DNA of 64,000 nt from Paenibacillus sp. (GCF_031177825.1 NZ_JAPSKE010000008.1:1-64000), one strand, 5' to 3'. Counted from the first letter of the stretch, positions 45,453 to 55,089 are shown. Notes: generated by a model not told the origin, from the sequence alone. A program made the numbers and translations.

Positions 45453-46796
45453 ATGTTCGATAGCTACGGTCAAGCGTTGGAATGGATCACGAAGCTAATG
45501 CCGTTGCACGGCATGAAGCCGGGGCTCGAGCGGATGGAGGCGCTGCTCGAGCGCCTGGAGTCGCCGCATCGCCGGCTGAAATTCATCCATGTGGCGGGAA
45601 CGAACGGCAAGGGCTCGACTTGCGCGTTCCTCGCCGCGGCGCTGCAAAGCGCAGGATACGAGGTGGGGACGTTCACGTCGCCTTATCTCGAGAAATATAC
45701 GAACCGCATTCAAGTGAACGGCGAAGACATTCCGGAAGCGTCGGTGCTTTCCATCGCGAATCGGATCAAGCCGCTCGCCGACGAGCTGGAGCCGCTGCAC
45801 GGCGCGCTCAGCATGTTCGAGCTCAGCACGGCGATCGCCATCGTGTACTTCGCGACGGAAGCGTACCCGGACCTCGTCGTATGGGAGACGGGCATGGGCG
45901 GACGGCTCGATTCGACGAACGTCGTCGCGCCGCTCGTGTCCGTCATTACGAATGTCGGGCTCGATCACACCGACGTGCTGGGGGAGACGATTCCGGACAT
46001 CGCGCGGGAGAAGGCGGGCATCATCAAGCCGGGCGTGCCGGTCGTCTCGACCGCTATGAACGAGGAAGCGGCGGCGGTCGTCCGAGAGACGGCGGCGGCT
46101 CGGAAGGCGACGCTGTACGAGGTCGGGAAGCAGTTCCGATACGAAACGCGCGAGGTGCAGGAGGGGCGGCAGACGTTCGACTTCGAAGGCCCGTTCCGGG
46201 CGCTGCCGAACGTCGCGATTACGATGGACGGCCTGCATCAGCAGGCGAACGCGGCGCTCGCCCTCATGACGCTGGAGGTGCTCCGCCAGTACTACGCGAT
46301 CATCGTCGACGACGAGGACCTGTATGCGGCGTTCGCCCGAACGGCCTGGAAGGGGCGCCTCGAGATGGTATCGCGCGAGCCGCGCATCCTGTTGGACGGG
46401 GCGCATAACCCGGACGGAGCGAAGACGCTGGCGGACACGCTGCGGTCCGTCTATACGTATCGCAAGATCGTATTTGTGCTCGGGATGCTCCGGAACAAGA
46501 ATCATCCGGAATATTTACGGCATATACTACCTATTGTGGATACACTGATTGTAACGGAACCGGATTTTTTCAAGAAAATGCCCGCCGTCGAGCTCGCGGA
46601 GACGGCTGCGGCGTGGCGCGACGCGTCCGGCGCGGCGCTCTCCGTCACGGCGGAGCCGGACTGGAAGGCGGCGCTTGACCGCGCCGTGCGGGAAGCCGGA
46701 CCGGAAGATTTGATCGTGGTATCGGGCTCGTTGTATTTTTTGTCGGATGCCCGCTCCCGGGTTTTGAATTTGCCGAACAGCGAAAAAGGTTGGTGA
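45453..46796 (+). CDS. folC: Folylpolyglutamate / dihydrofolate synthase
   Basis: The 447-residue Mur-ligase-family enzyme adds glutamates to folates. ATP loop AGTNGKGSTCAFLAAAL (about 50-66), TSPYLEKYTNRIQ, ETGMGGRLDSTNVV and the late LDGAHNPDGAKTLADTL are all seen. It is six bases after valS. In B. subtilis it is followed by comC and spoIIB; here murC comes first and comC is missing. Confidence 0.96.
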   Translation: MFDSYGQALEWITKLMPLHGMKPGLERMEALLERLESPHRRLKFIHVAGTNGKGSTCAFLAAALQSAGYEVGTFTSPYLEKYTNRIQVNGEDIPEASVLSIANRIKPLADELEPLHGALSMFELSTAIAIVYFATEAYPDLVVWETGMGGRLDSTNVVAPLVSVITNVGLDHTDVLGETIPDIAREKAGIIKPGVPVVSTAMNEEAAAVVRETAAARKATLYEVGKQFRYETREVQEGRQTFDFEGPFRALPNVAITMDGLHQQANAALALMTLEVLRQYYAIIVDDEDLYAAFARTAWKGRLEMVSREPRILLDGAHNPDGAKTLADTLRSVYTYRKIVFVLGMLRNKNHPEYLRHILPIVDTLIVTEPDFFKKMPAVELAETAAAWRDASGAALSVTAEPDWKAALDRAVREAGPEDLIVVSGSLYFLSDARSRVLNLPNSEKGW

Positions 46797-46801
46797 GACA
46801 C

Positions 46802-48190
46802 ATGAGTACATCCGAGCAGCATGTGCATTTCATCGGGATCGGCGGGTACGGGATGAGCGCCATCGCCAGAGTCATGCTGGAAATGGGCTATCGCGTGTCG
46901 GGTTCCGACGTCGCGGAGCAGGAATTGACGGAGAAGCTGGCGCAGAAGGGCGCGAAGGTGTTCATCGGCCACGAGGCCGGGCATGTGCAAGGCGCGGATC
47001 TCGTCGTGTACTCTACGGCGCTGTCCAAGGACAACGTGGAGAGGGTCGCCGCGGAATCGCTTAACATTCCCGTCATTCACCGCTCGCAGATGCTCGCGCG
47101 GCTCCTGAACGCGAAGAAGGGCGTCGCGGTCGCCGGCGCGCATGGCAAGACCACGACGTCGTCGATGATCGCGCTCGTCATGGAGAGCACCGGCGTCGAT
47201 CCGACCTACATCATCGGCGGGGAAATCATGAACGTCGGCAGCAACGCGAAGGCGGGCAAGGGCGATTTCGTCGTCGCGGAAGCGGACGAGAGCGACGGAT
47301 CGTTCCTTCAATATTATCCGACGCTCGCGGTGGTCACCAACATCGAAGCGGACCATCTGGAAAACTATGACGGCGACTTCGCCAAGCTGAAAGCCGCTTA
47401 CGCGCGCTTCCTCAGCCAAGTGAAGGAAGGCGGGAAGGCGGTCGTCTGTCTGGACGATCCCGAACTCGCGGGCCTGTTGCCCGACGTGTCGGCGGAGCTC
47501 GTTACGTACGGAACGCACCCGGACGCGGAATTCCGGGCGACGGACATCTCGCTCGGGGACCGGAAGGCGGAGTTTACGGTGCTGCGCCGCGGAACGGCGC
47601 TCGGCCGCGTCACGCTCAGCGTGCCCGGTCATCATAACGTGCTGAACGCGCTGGCGACGCTCATCGTCTGTCTCGAGGCGGGCGTGCCGTTCGCGGAAGC
47701 GGCGGCGGCGCTGACCGAATTCAGCGGAGCGAAGCGGCGGTTCCAGGTGCTCGGCGACGTGAACGACGTGCTCGTCATCGACGATTACGCGCATCACCCG
47801 ACGGAGATCGTGGCGACGATCGCCGCGGCGAAGGCGACCGGCAAGCGGATCGTGGCCGTATTCCAGCCGCAGCGGTATACGCGGACGTTTTATTTGCTCG
47901 ACGCGTTCAGCCGTTCGTTCGGCGAAGCCGACGAGGTCATTATCGTCGACATCTATTCGCCGGCCGGCGAACAGCGGATCGAAGGGATTTCGGCGGCGCG
48001 CCTGACGGAGCTCATCCGGGAAAACTCCAACGCGAACGTAACGCATATTTCGACGAAGGAGCAGGTGCTCGAGCATTTGGAGCGTACCGTCGCGCCGGGC
48101 GATCTCGTGCTGACGATGGGCGCGGGCGACATCTGGAAAGTCGCGAAGGAGCTTTCCGCCACGCTGCGGAAAAGGGCCGAAGCGAAATAA
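46802..48190 (+). CDS. murC: UDP-N-acetylmuramate-L-alanine ligase
   Basis: The 462-residue enzyme adds L-Ala to UDP-MurNAc in peptidoglycan synthesis. Features: VHFIGIGGYGMSAIA (N-terminal nucleotide-sugar domain), GAHGKTTTSSMIA (ATP loop, about 107-119), EADESDGSF, NIEADHLENY and the C-terminal IDDYAHHPTEI and QPQRYTRT. The ATG at 46802 lies 5 bases after folC; a TTG at 46790 overlaps the ribosome binding site. It is not found here in B. subtilis. Confidence 0.97.
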   Translation: MSTSEQHVHFIGIGGYGMSAIARVMLEMGYRVSGSDVAEQELTEKLAQKGAKVFIGHEAGHVQGADLVVYSTALSKDNVERVAAESLNIPVIHRSQMLARLLNAKKGVAVAGAHGKTTTSSMIALVMESTGVDPTYIIGGEIMNVGSNAKAGKGDFVVAEADESDGSFLQYYPTLAVVTNIEADHLENYDGDFAKLKAAYARFLSQVKEGGKAVVCLDDPELAGLLPDVSAELVTYGTHPDAEFRATDISLGDRKAEFTVLRRGTALGRVTLSVPGHHNVLNALATLIVCLEAGVPFAEAAAALTEFSGAKRRFQVLGDVNDVLVIDDYAHHPTEIVATIAAAKATGKRIVAVFQPQRYTRTFYLLDAFSRSFGEADEVIIVDIYSPAGEQRIEGISAARLTELIRENSNANVTHISTKEQVLEHLERTVAPGDLVLTMGAGDIWKVAKELSATLRKRAEAK

Positions 48191-48215
48191 TTTCGCGTTC
48201 TCGTTCGAAGAAAAG

Positions 48216-48245
48216 CTCATAATCTCGCTCCCTCTATCATATGTT
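48216..48245 (+). promoter_or_regulatory. SigE-like promoter of the SpoIIB-like gene
   Basis: CTCATAAT (48216-48223), 14 bp, CATATGTT (48238-48245). It fits the SigE pattern well; SpoIIB itself acts early in engulfment, so the sigma factor needs checking. Confidence 0.45.
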
Positions 48246-48277
48246 GGTAGGGAGAATGGACAAGGGAGCGAGACGTT

Positions 48278-49756
48278 ATGAGTAAAGCGAGAATGACTTT
48301 TCGTTTTGAAAATACGCGGCGCGCGGCGGCGGGACAAGCCGGCGAAGCGCCGATCGATCGGCATCGGGAGCTCGTCGCGTCGGAGACGAACGTCGCGGAA
48401 GAGCCGGAGAAGGATGCGGAGAACGGAACGGCGCGGGAGGCGAAGGAGCCGCCTTCCAACGTCATTCCGCTTCGTCATTACGAGTTCCAGGTATCCGATG
48501 AACCGGTCGTGCTCGAAGAGCGGCCGAAGCCGTCTTCGACGCCTCCGGCGCGGCGGATCGACGCCGAGTATCCGTACGATTACGGCGCTTGGAACGATAC
48601 GTCGAGCGCGGAGGCGGACGAGCTGGAGCGGCTCATCCGGGAGACCGACGCGTACGAGCCGGAGCCCGCGTCGGAGCGCCCTCGCGGGCGCTCCGGGGAG
48701 CGGGGCCGCGCGGCCCCGCCGCGGTACTCGCCCGAGGAAGCGCGGAGGTTGTACGAGCGCCTCTCGCGAGACGAGGAGGAGGAGGTCGACGGGGAAGCGG
48801 GCTATTGGCCCGGCGTCTCCGAGCCGCCGCCTCGCGCCGCAAGGGCGTCCGCGGCGCGCCGCCGGCCCCAAGACGGTCCGGCGTGGTGGAAGGTCGCGGC
48901 TTCGGTCGTCGGGGCGATCGCGACGGGAGTGTTGTTCGGTTCGTTCGTCTTGAACTTCTTCGTCGGCGATCCGCCTTCGTCCGCGCTCCCGGGCGTCGGC
49001 GAATCCGGCGCCGCCCAGGAGGAAGGCGCGGACGCTCCGGCGGACGGCGACCCTACCGGGGGGACGGGCGGGAGCGAGGCGCCGACTGCGGGCGACGCCG
49101 GCGCCGTCGCCGAGATGGCGACCGCCGATGTCCAACTGCCGGAGCGCCGCATGTTCCTGCTGCAGAACGGCAAGTTCGAGACGCTCGAGGCGGCCCGCAC
49201 GCTTGCCGCGGATATGAAGAGCAAGGGGCTTGCCGCGACGATCGAAGAAGGCGACGGATTTTTCGTTTACGCCGGCGTCTCGTCCAATCGGGACTCGGCG
49301 CTTCGGGCGGGCGTGAAGCTGCAGGCGCAGGGCGTCGAAGTGTACGTAAAGCCCTATGAGCTGCCGAAGGTCGCGCAGGTGCGCTGGGCCGACGGTTCGG
49401 CCGAAGCGCTGGGCGACTACGTGACTAAGGGAAGCGACATGGTGCGCATCATCGGCGACTTGACGATGGTGCACCTCGAAGGCGACGAGCCGGTCGCACC
49501 CGAGAAGGCTACGCTGGAGAAGCTCCAAACGGAGCATCTGGCGTTGTCGAAGCTGTCTCCGGCGGCTTCGGCAGGATTGCCGGCGGATGCGCAGCCGATG
49601 CTGAAGCGGATGGACGACGCCGTGCGGAACGCGATCGTCGCCGTCGAGGAATACGCGGCGCATCCGGATCACGCGTATCTGTGGAGCGCGCAGAGCGCGT
49701 TGATGGATTACGTGATCGCCGAGAAGCAGCTGCTGATGACGATCGCGACGATGTAA
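48278..49756 (+). CDS. spoIIB: SPOR-domain membrane protein, SpoIIB-like
   Basis: The 492-residue protein has a long acidic, disordered cytoplasmic part (about 1-200), one membrane segment (204-229), a Gly/Ala/Glu linker and an extracellular SPOR domain (about 291-362, RRMFLLQNGKFETLEAARTL). A helical end follows. SPOR domains bind denuded glycan at septa; SpoIIB helps septal peptidoglycan thinning at the start of engulfment. The name rests on position (after folC, before maf) and domain order, not on direct alignment; B. subtilis SpoIIB is shorter. AAGGGAG precedes the ATG. Confidence 0.75.
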   Translation: MSKARMTFRFENTRRAAAGQAGEAPIDRHRELVASETNVAEEPEKDAENGTAREAKEPPSNVIPLRHYEFQVSDEPVVLEERPKPSSTPPARRIDAEYPYDYGAWNDTSSAEADELERLIRETDAYEPEPASERPRGRSGERGRAAPPRYSPEEARRLYERLSRDEEEEVDGEAGYWPGVSEPPPRAARASAARRRPQDGPAWWKVAASVVGAIATGVLFGSFVLNFFVGDPPSSALPGVGESGAAQEEGADAPADGDPTGGTGGSEAPTAGDAGAVAEMATADVQLPERRMFLLQNGKFETLEAARTLAADMKSKGLAATIEEGDGFFVYAGVSSNRDSALRAGVKLQAQGVEVYVKPYELPKVAQVRWADGSAEALGDYVTKGSDMVRIIGDLTMVHLEGDEPVAPEKATLEKLQTEHLALSKLSPAASAGLPADAQPMLKRMDDAVRNAIVAVEEYAAHPDHAYLWSAQSALMDYVIAEKQLLMTIATM

Positions 49757-49768
49757 GCGGCTTGAGCG

Positions 49769-49810
49769 GATAAAGAAGGGGCTGTCCCTAAGGACAGCCC
49801 CTTCTTTATC
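49769..49810. terminator. Bidirectional terminator between spoIIB-like and amidase genes
   Basis: A 19-bp perfect stem (49769-49787 with 49792-49810), CTAA loop, A/T-rich at both feet; serves convergent genes. Confidence 0.9.
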
Positions 49811-49816
49811 CTCTGC

Positions 49817-51097
49817 TTATTGTTCGAGATGGCCGCGCGTCAGCTGGCGGTCGACCATCGTCGCCATCTCGGCCCGCGTCACGTTCCGGTCGGGGCCGTA
49901 CAATCGCTCGGCGACTCCGTTGACGATGCCGAGGCTGCTGAGGCGCATGATGGACGAATACGCCCAGTTTTTCGAGGTGACGTCCTTGAACGAGGAGCTC
50001 GGGTTTCCGCCGGTTTGCGACGCGCCAATCAGTCGATCGAGCACGACGGCGACCTCCGCGCGGGACACCGGCGCATCCGGCCGGATCGTTCCGTCCGGGT
50101 AGCCGCGGAGGATGCCGCTCTCCACCGCTTCTTTCATGACGGCGTACGACCAATGCCAATCCGGCAGGTCGCCGAACGAGGGCGTCTCTTCCGGAACCGC
50201 CGGCGATGCGGACGCGTCTTCTTCGTCGTAGACCGCTTCGGTCACCGTGTCCGAACCGTCGAACTCGGCCAGCGTCACCTCGGATTTCGCTCCGGCGAAT
50301 CCGAACGCGCGCTCCGCGAACGCCATCAGTTCGGCGCGGGTCAGCGGCTGATCCGGGTTGAATTTTCCGTTATAGCCGTCGGCGATGCCTTGTCCGTTCA
50401 GGCGGATGATCGAATCCTTCGCCCAATGCTTGCCGATGTCGCTGAACGTCGGCGGCAAGAACTTCACAATGCCGTTCGCGATGCCCGTCGCGTATTTCGC
50501 CCGGATGGAGGACGAAGCCAGCAGCTTGGCGTCCTGCGCGTTAGAGAGGAACGCCGTCTCGACGAGCACGCTCGGGATGTTGCCCATGCGCACGACGTAA
50601 GCGGAGCTCTGCAGCAGGCCGCGGTCCGTGTTCGGCACCTGCTCGAGCACGGACGACTGGACGAGCTGCGCGAGGTGGCGGCTCTGGGGGCTTAACGCCT
50701 TCATTTCGTCGCTGGCGGGATAATCCGGGTTCGGCTTCGCGGCGTCGTGATAGAGCACCATCGTGCCGCGGACGTCCTTGGACGGGTGCGCGTTCGCGTG
50801 AACCGAGACGAACAGATCGGCGTCGGCGGCGCGGGCGATCTCTACGCGCGCTTGCAGCGACAGCGTCTTGTCCGCGTTTCGCGTCATGACGACCTCGTAC
50901 CCTTTTTCTATCAATATGTCTCTCAATCGGTAGGCGATTTCGTTATTGACCGATTTTTCGTATAATCCGTTAATACCGACGGCGCCGGGATCGCTTCCCC
51001 CATGGCCGGGATCGACGACGACTTTGGCGGCCTGTCCTATGTACGGAGAGGCGAAGAGGCTGGCGGCGACCGCGACAGCGGCTATGAATCTTTTCAA
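49817..51097 (-). CDS. N-acetylmuramoyl-L-alanine amidase with three SLH domains
   Basis: The 426-residue secreted protein starts at TTG 51097 (GGAGGG upstream), with a signal peptide (about 1-23). The Amidase_3 domain has the zinc ligands H32 (DPGHGG), E47, H100 (SVHANA) and catalytic E180 (LVETAFLSN). Three S-layer-homology repeats follow (about 217-262, 306-352, 369-415; each with a TRAE or SRAE motif), which anchor proteins to pyruvylated wall polymer. It cuts the peptide from glycan in cell-wall turnover or mother-cell lysis. An acidic linker splits SLH1 and SLH2. Confidence 0.93.
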   Translation of the reverse strand: MKRFIAAVAVAASLFASPYIGQAAKVVVDPGHGGSDPGAVGINGLYEKSVNNEIAYRLRDILIEKGYEVVMTRNADKTLSLQARVEIARAADADLFVSVHANAHPSKDVRGTMVLYHDAAKPNPDYPASDEMKALSPQSRHLAQLVQSSVLEQVPNTDRGLLQSSAYVVRMGNIPSVLVETAFLSNAQDAKLLASSSIRAKYATGIANGIVKFLPPTFSDIGKHWAKDSIIRLNGQGIADGYNGKFNPDQPLTRAELMAFAERAFGFAGAKSEVTLAEFDGSDTVTEAVYDEEDASASPAVPEETPSFGDLPDWHWSYAVMKEAVESGILRGYPDGTIRPDAPVSRAEVAVVLDRLIGASQTGGNPSSSFKDVTSKNWAYSSIMRLSSLGIVNGVAERLYGPDRNVTRAEMATMVDRQLTRGHLEQ

Positions 51098-51252
51098 GTA
51101 AAATCCCTCCTGCCAATTATTTTAATAGGTTAAGTATCGATTGTAATCAGGTAAGATGTACTATTTATCTCGATACTTCGTCGCTTTTTGTTCTCTCGCG
51201 CCGCCGGATCGCGATATAATAGACGCTATAGAGACGGAAGGTTCGGTGACGC

Positions 51253-51495
51253 ATGAAGAAGAACAACCTCACCTTGATCGTGTTTTTGGTCGTCGGTTTG
51301 TTGACCGGCACGATTTTGGCTCAGCTGCTCGCGGACGTGCCGTGGCTGTCGTTCCTGACGAAGTCCGCGGAGATTCGCTGGGAGCCGAAGGCCGATTTGC
51401 AAGTTGTTCGATACGACATGAAATTCGCGGTTACACTAAATTTGGCGAGCATTCTCGGATTGGCCGGCGCGTTTTGGATTTATCGAAAAGTATAA
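51253..51495 (+). CDS. DUF4321-like small membrane protein
   Basis: The 80-residue protein has two membrane segments (about 6-24 and 59-77) around a loop with WLSFLTKSAEIRW. The pattern is that of the small DUF4321-type protein often found before maf in Firmicutes; its role is unknown. The TATAAT at 51215-51220 may be its promoter. maf follows after 19 bp, so they are co-transcribed. Confidence 0.8.
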   Translation: MKKNNLTLIVFLVVGLLTGTILAQLLADVPWLSFLTKSAEIRWEPKADLQVVRYDMKFAVTLNLASILGLAGAFWIYRKV

Positions 51496-51514
51496 GGAGA
51501 GGCGGGACGAATCG

Positions 51515-52111
51515 ATGACGGAACGGAAAACGTTGATCTTGGCCTCCTCCTCGCCGAGACGGCAGGAATTGATCCGGCTGCTCGGCTATCCGGTGGAGGT
51601 CGTGCCGAGCGACGCCGACGAAAGCGTCGAAGACGGGTGGACGCCGGCGAAAATCGTGGAGGAGCTGTCGCTGCGCAAGGCGTTGGTCGTGCTGGAGCGT
51701 CTTCCCGAAGGGGCGGGCGGCATCGTCGTCGGCTCGGATACGATCGTCGTATCCGGCGGACGCGTGTTGGGGAAGCCTCGCGACGAAGAGGACGCGGCGG
51801 ACATGCTGAGATCGTTGCAAGGACGGCCGCATGAAGTATACAGCGGGTTGGCGCTGGTGAATGCGGCGACGGGCGGCCGGTCCGTGGCGCATCGGATGAC
51901 GCGCGTCTGGATGAAGCCGATGGACGAGCGGCGCATCCGGAATTATATCGCTACCGGCGAGCCGAGCGACAAGGCGGGAGCGTACGCCATCCAAGGCTAC
52001 GGCGCTTCGCTCGTCGAGCGGATGGACGGAGACTATTTTACGGTCGTAGGCTTGCCGGTGTCGCTTGCGGCGGATTTGTTGGAGCGCGACTTCGGGTGGC
52101 GCGTATTGTAA
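51515..52111 (+). CDS. maf: Maf-like nucleotide pyrophosphatase
   Basis: The 198-residue protein has the Maf signature LASSSPRRQELIRLLG (8-23), the DADES and VVGSDTIVV blocks and the GAYAIQGYGASLVERMDGDYFTV end. Maf enzymes hydrolyse modified or canonical dNTPs (dTTP/UTP type) and over-expression blocks septation in B. subtilis. The start at 51515 follows AGGAGAGGCGGG. Next gene is radC, as in B. subtilis. Confidence 0.95.
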   Translation: MTERKTLILASSSPRRQELIRLLGYPVEVVPSDADESVEDGWTPAKIVEELSLRKALVVLERLPEGAGGIVVGSDTIVVSGGRVLGKPRDEEDAADMLRSLQGRPHEVYSGLALVNAATGGRSVAHRMTRVWMKPMDERRIRNYIATGEPSDKAGAYAIQGYGASLVERMDGDYFTVVGLPVSLAADLLERDFGWRVL

Positions 52112-52225
52112 GGCGCTTCGTCGGCGCGCGCGGATAACGGAAAGTTTTTCCGTTATCCGTCGCGCGCCATTGTTCTTCGGCGTTCCCTCTCTTATAATTT
52201 GGTTACTTTTTTGCGAGGGAAGGGG

Positions 52226-52918
52226 ATGCGGACGATGGAGACGATGATGCTGCGGGAGGTGCCGGAAGACGAGCTGCCCCGGGAGCGAATGCTGCGGAAC
52301 GGAGCGTCGGGCATGAGCAACAGCGAGCTGCTCGCGATTTTGCTGCGGACGGGTACGCGCAGCGAGTCCGCCGTGACGTTGGCGCAGCGGCTCTTGACCG
52401 AATCCGGCGGCCTTCGGGGGCTGGCCGACCGCACCGTCGAGCAGCTGTGCGAGCGGCGCGGCGTCGGTCCCGCCAAGGCGCTGCAGCTGCTGGCGGCGTT
52501 GGAGCTGGGGAGGCGCATGGCGCGCACGGAGCTGGAGCCGTCGCCGATCATCCGGTCTCCGGCGGACGTGTCGACGCTGGTGATGGAAGACTTGCGGTAC
52601 TTGCAGCAGGAGCACTTCGTCGTGTTGTTCTTGAATACGAAGAACCGCGTCGTCGGACGGGAGACGCTGTCGGTCGGCAGCCTGAACGCGGCGATCGTGC
52701 ACCCGCGCGAGGTGTTCCGCGCGGCGGTGAAGCGAAGCGCCGCTTCGGTCATCTGCGTGCACAACCATCCTAGCGGGGACCCGACGCCCAGTCCCGAAGA
52801 TATTCAATTGACGAATCGGTTGACGGAGGCGGGTCATATTATAGGTATCGAAGTCTTGGACCATGTGATCATCGGAGACCGTCGGTACGTCAGTATGAAG
52901 GAACGAGGCGACCTGTAG
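52226..52918 (+). CDS. radC: RadC (JAB/MPN domain protein)
   Basis: The 230-residue protein has an N-terminal helix-hairpin-helix region (LCERRGVGPAKALQLLAA) and a C-terminal JAB domain with the metal motif HNHPSGDPTPSPED. The start may be ATG 52226 or 52235; both follow GAGGGAAGGGG and I prefer 52226. RadC's role in DNA repair is doubtful in the family. In B. subtilis it also sits between maf and mreB. Confidence 0.93.
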   Translation: MRTMETMMLREVPEDELPRERMLRNGASGMSNSELLAILLRTGTRSESAVTLAQRLLTESGGLRGLADRTVEQLCERRGVGPAKALQLLAALELGRRMARTELEPSPIIRSPADVSTLVMEDLRYLQQEHFVVLFLNTKNRVVGRETLSVGSLNAAIVHPREVFRAAVKRSAASVICVHNHPSGDPTPSPEDIQLTNRLTEAGHIIGIEVLDHVIIGDRRYVSMKERGDL

Positions 52919-52954
52919 GGAGGAGGCATCGGCGAAGGACGTAAGGGCAGTGCA

Positions 52955-53017
52955 GTCGGAGAAAGTCCGACTCGACGTCCGCGGGGCCGCGGTCGAAATC
53001 GGCGGAGAACATCCGAC
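52955..53017 (+). repeat. Two similar hairpins upstream of mreB
   Basis: GTCGGA-GAAAG-TCCGAC (52955-52971) and CGGA-GAACA-TCCG (53003-53015) share stem and loop features; between them CCGCGG-GG-CCGCGG (52979-52992). Neither ends in a T-run. Function unknown; possibly leader of an alternative transcript. Confidence 0.4.
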
Positions 53018-53074
53018 AGTACATGCGCAGAGCGTAGCGAGGCTTGGGTCATTTGCAAAGCCTAGGCACCCTAA

Positions 53075-53083
53075 TGTTATAAT
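53075..53083 (+). promoter_or_regulatory. Extended -10 promoter of the mre-min operon
   Basis: TG-T-TATAAT, 46 bp before mreB; TTTGCAA upstream is a weak -35 at about 19 bp. Confidence 0.6.
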
Positions 53084-53129
53084 TAAAAAGATTGTCTTAC
53101 TTCGGGTGGAGTAGAAGGGAGTTACCTAC

Positions 53130-54167
53130 ATGTTCGGCGGTTTGAGCACGAAGGATCTCGGGATCGATCTCGGGACAGCGAACACGCTCGTGTACGTGAA
53201 AGGCAAAGGAATCGTCGTCAGGGAACCCTCCGTGGTCGCCCTGCGCACCGATACGAAAACGATCGAAGCCGTCGGCGAGCAAGCGAAGCGCATGATCGGC
53301 CGGACGCCCGGCAACATTCGCGCCGTGCGTCCGATGAAGGACGGCGTCATCGCCGACTTCGACACGACGGCTACGATGATTAAATATTTCATCCGCCAGG
53401 CGCAGAAGCAGCGCTCGCTGTTCCCTCGCCATCCGTCCGTAATGGTTTGCGTGCCGTCCGGCATTACGGCGGTGGAGAAGCGCGCCGTGGAGGACGCGAC
53501 GCGGCAAGCCGGCGCGAAGGAAGCGTACACGATCGAGGAGCCGTTCGCGGCGGCGATCGGCGCCAACCTCCCGGTATGGGAGCCCACGGGCAGCATGGTC
53601 GTGGACATCGGCGGGGGGACGACGGAGGTCGCCGTCATCTCGCTGGGCGGCATCGTGACGTCCCGGTCGATCCGCGTCGCCGGCGACGAGATGGACGACG
53701 CGATTATCCAGTACATTAAGCGAACTTATAACTTGATGATCGGGGAGCGGACGTCCGAACAGATGAAAATGGAGATCGGCTCGGCACTGCCGATGCAGCC
53801 GCCGCCGACGATCGAAATTCGCGGCCGCGATCTCGTGACGGGATTGCCGAAGACGATCAGCGTCTCCGCCGACGAGGTGACGGAAGCGCTGGCGGACACG
53901 GTCGGGGCGATCGTCGACGCGGTCAAGGTGACGCTAGAGAAGTGTCCGCCGGAGCTGTCGGCCGACATTATGGACCGCGGCATCGTGCTTACGGGCGGCG
54001 GCGCGCTTCTTCGCAATCTCGACAAGCTGCTCGCCAGGGAGACGGGCATGCCGGTCGTCGTCGCGGAGAATCCGCTCGATTGCGTCGCGATCGGCACCGG
54101 GAAGGCGCTCGAGAACATTCATCTATTCAAAACAAGGTCGGGGCCGACTTCCCGTTCGCGCAGATAG
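53130..54167 (+). CDS. mreB: MreB, rod-shape actin homologue
   Basis: The 345-residue actin-fold ATPase organises lateral wall synthesis. Phosphate-1 [18 protein letters not shown] (about 11-28), phosphate-2 [18 protein letters not shown] (about 155-172) and the C-terminal [16 protein letters not shown] are all present. The ATG follows GAAGGGAG. It leads a likely operon mreB-mreC-mreD-minC-minD-rodA. Confidence 0.97.
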   Translation: MFGGLSTKDLGIDLGTANTLVYVKGKGIVVREPSVVALRTDTKTIEAVGEQAKRMIGRTPGNIRAVRPMKDGVIADFDTTATMIKYFIRQAQKQRSLFPRHPSVMVCVPSGITAVEKRAVEDATRQAGAKEAYTIEEPFAAAIGANLPVWEPTGSMVVDIGGGTTEVAVISLGGIVTSRSIRVAGDEMDDAIIQYIKRTYNLMIGERTSEQMKMEIGSALPMQPPPTIEIRGRDLVTGLPKTISVSADEVTEALADTVGAIVDAVKVTLEKCPPELSADIMDRGIVLTGGGALLRNLDKLLARETGMPVVVAENPLDCVAIGTGKALENIHLFKTRSGPTSRSRR

Positions 54168-54225
54168 GGCGTCGGCCGTTCCTTGGCGACGCACGGCCAA
54201 GCGGTGAGGGGATGCATGGGGAACG

Positions 54226-55089
54226 ATGTTTAAATTTATGGGGAATAAGCGGCTGTTCTTACTGCTTGCCGCGATTATGTTTTTCATCGCGATCATGGGG
54301 TTCAGCCTCAGCGTGAGAGGGGGCGCCACCTGGCCCGAAAAGTTCGTCGCCGACACGGTGGCGTTCGGGCAAGGACTTGTGTATAAGCCGGTTCGCTCGG
54401 TCGCCGGCTTCTTCGAAGACGTTCGGCGCCTCAAGACCGTATACGAGGAAAACCAGGCGCTGCGCCTGACGCTTTCGCAATACGCCCGCGACACCGCAAG
54501 GCTGAACGATCTCGAGGCGCAGAACGAACGCTTGAAGGAAGAGCTCGGATTCACGGAACGGCAGAAGCGGTCGCATGAATATACATACCGGATCGCCGAG
54601 GTCATCTCGGAAAGTCCGGATCGGTATAATCGCGTCGTCCGCATCAATCTCGGCGAGCGCGACGGCATTCGGATGGACATGGCGGTCATGACGGTCGACG
54701 GCTTGATCGGACGCATCGTCCGCGTCACGCCGTTCACTTCCAACGTGCAGCTCATCACCGATCTGAACGGCGAAGAGGGCGGCGTCAGGGGCTTCGCCGC
54801 GACCGTGCAAGGCAGGGAGAGCGAGTCGTTCGGCATCGTGGAGAACTACAATGCCGAGGAAGGGACGCTGCTCATGACGAAGATCGACCAGAACGACGAG
54901 CTGAAAGAGGGCGACGTGATCGTGACGTCCGGCCTCGGCGAGCTGTTCCCGGAAGGCATCGTCATCGGCACCGTCATCGACCGGAAGGTCGGCGATTTCG
55001 GATTGACGCACACCGCTACGATCGAGCCGGCCGCGCAATTCAGCCATCTGCGGGAAGTGTTCGTCGTCGAGGTGCCGGGCCTTGAGTAA
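54226..55089 (+). CDS. mreC: MreC, rod-shape protein
   Basis: The 287-residue bitopic protein has a short cytoplasmic start, one membrane segment (about 7-25), a coiled coil (about 60-105, LSQYARDTARLNDLEAQNER) and a two-lobed beta domain (INLGERDGIRMDMAV, VTSGLGELFPEGI). It couples MreB to the wall synthesis enzymes. It lies 58 bp after mreB and overlaps mreD by 8 bp. Confidence 0.95.
   Translation: MFKFMGNKRLFLLLAAIMFFIAIMGFSLSVRGGATWPEKFVADTVAFGQGLVYKPVRSVAGFFEDVRRLKTVYEENQALRLTLSQYARDTARLNDLEAQNERLKEELGFTERQKRSHEYTYRIAEVISESPDRYNRVVRINLGERDGIRMDMAVMTVDGLIGRIVRVTPFTSNVQLITDLNGEEGGVRGFAATVQGRESESFGIVENYNAEEGTLLMTKIDQNDELKEGDVIVTSGLGELFPEGIVIGTVIDRKVGDFGLTHTATIEPAAQFSHLREVFVVEVPGLE

Noticed and set aside
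46502-49672. Minus-strand open frame of over 1000 codons opposite folC, murC and spoIIB-like
   Set aside because: It is the shadow of high-GC genes with clear families on the plus strand; Arg-rich product without domains.
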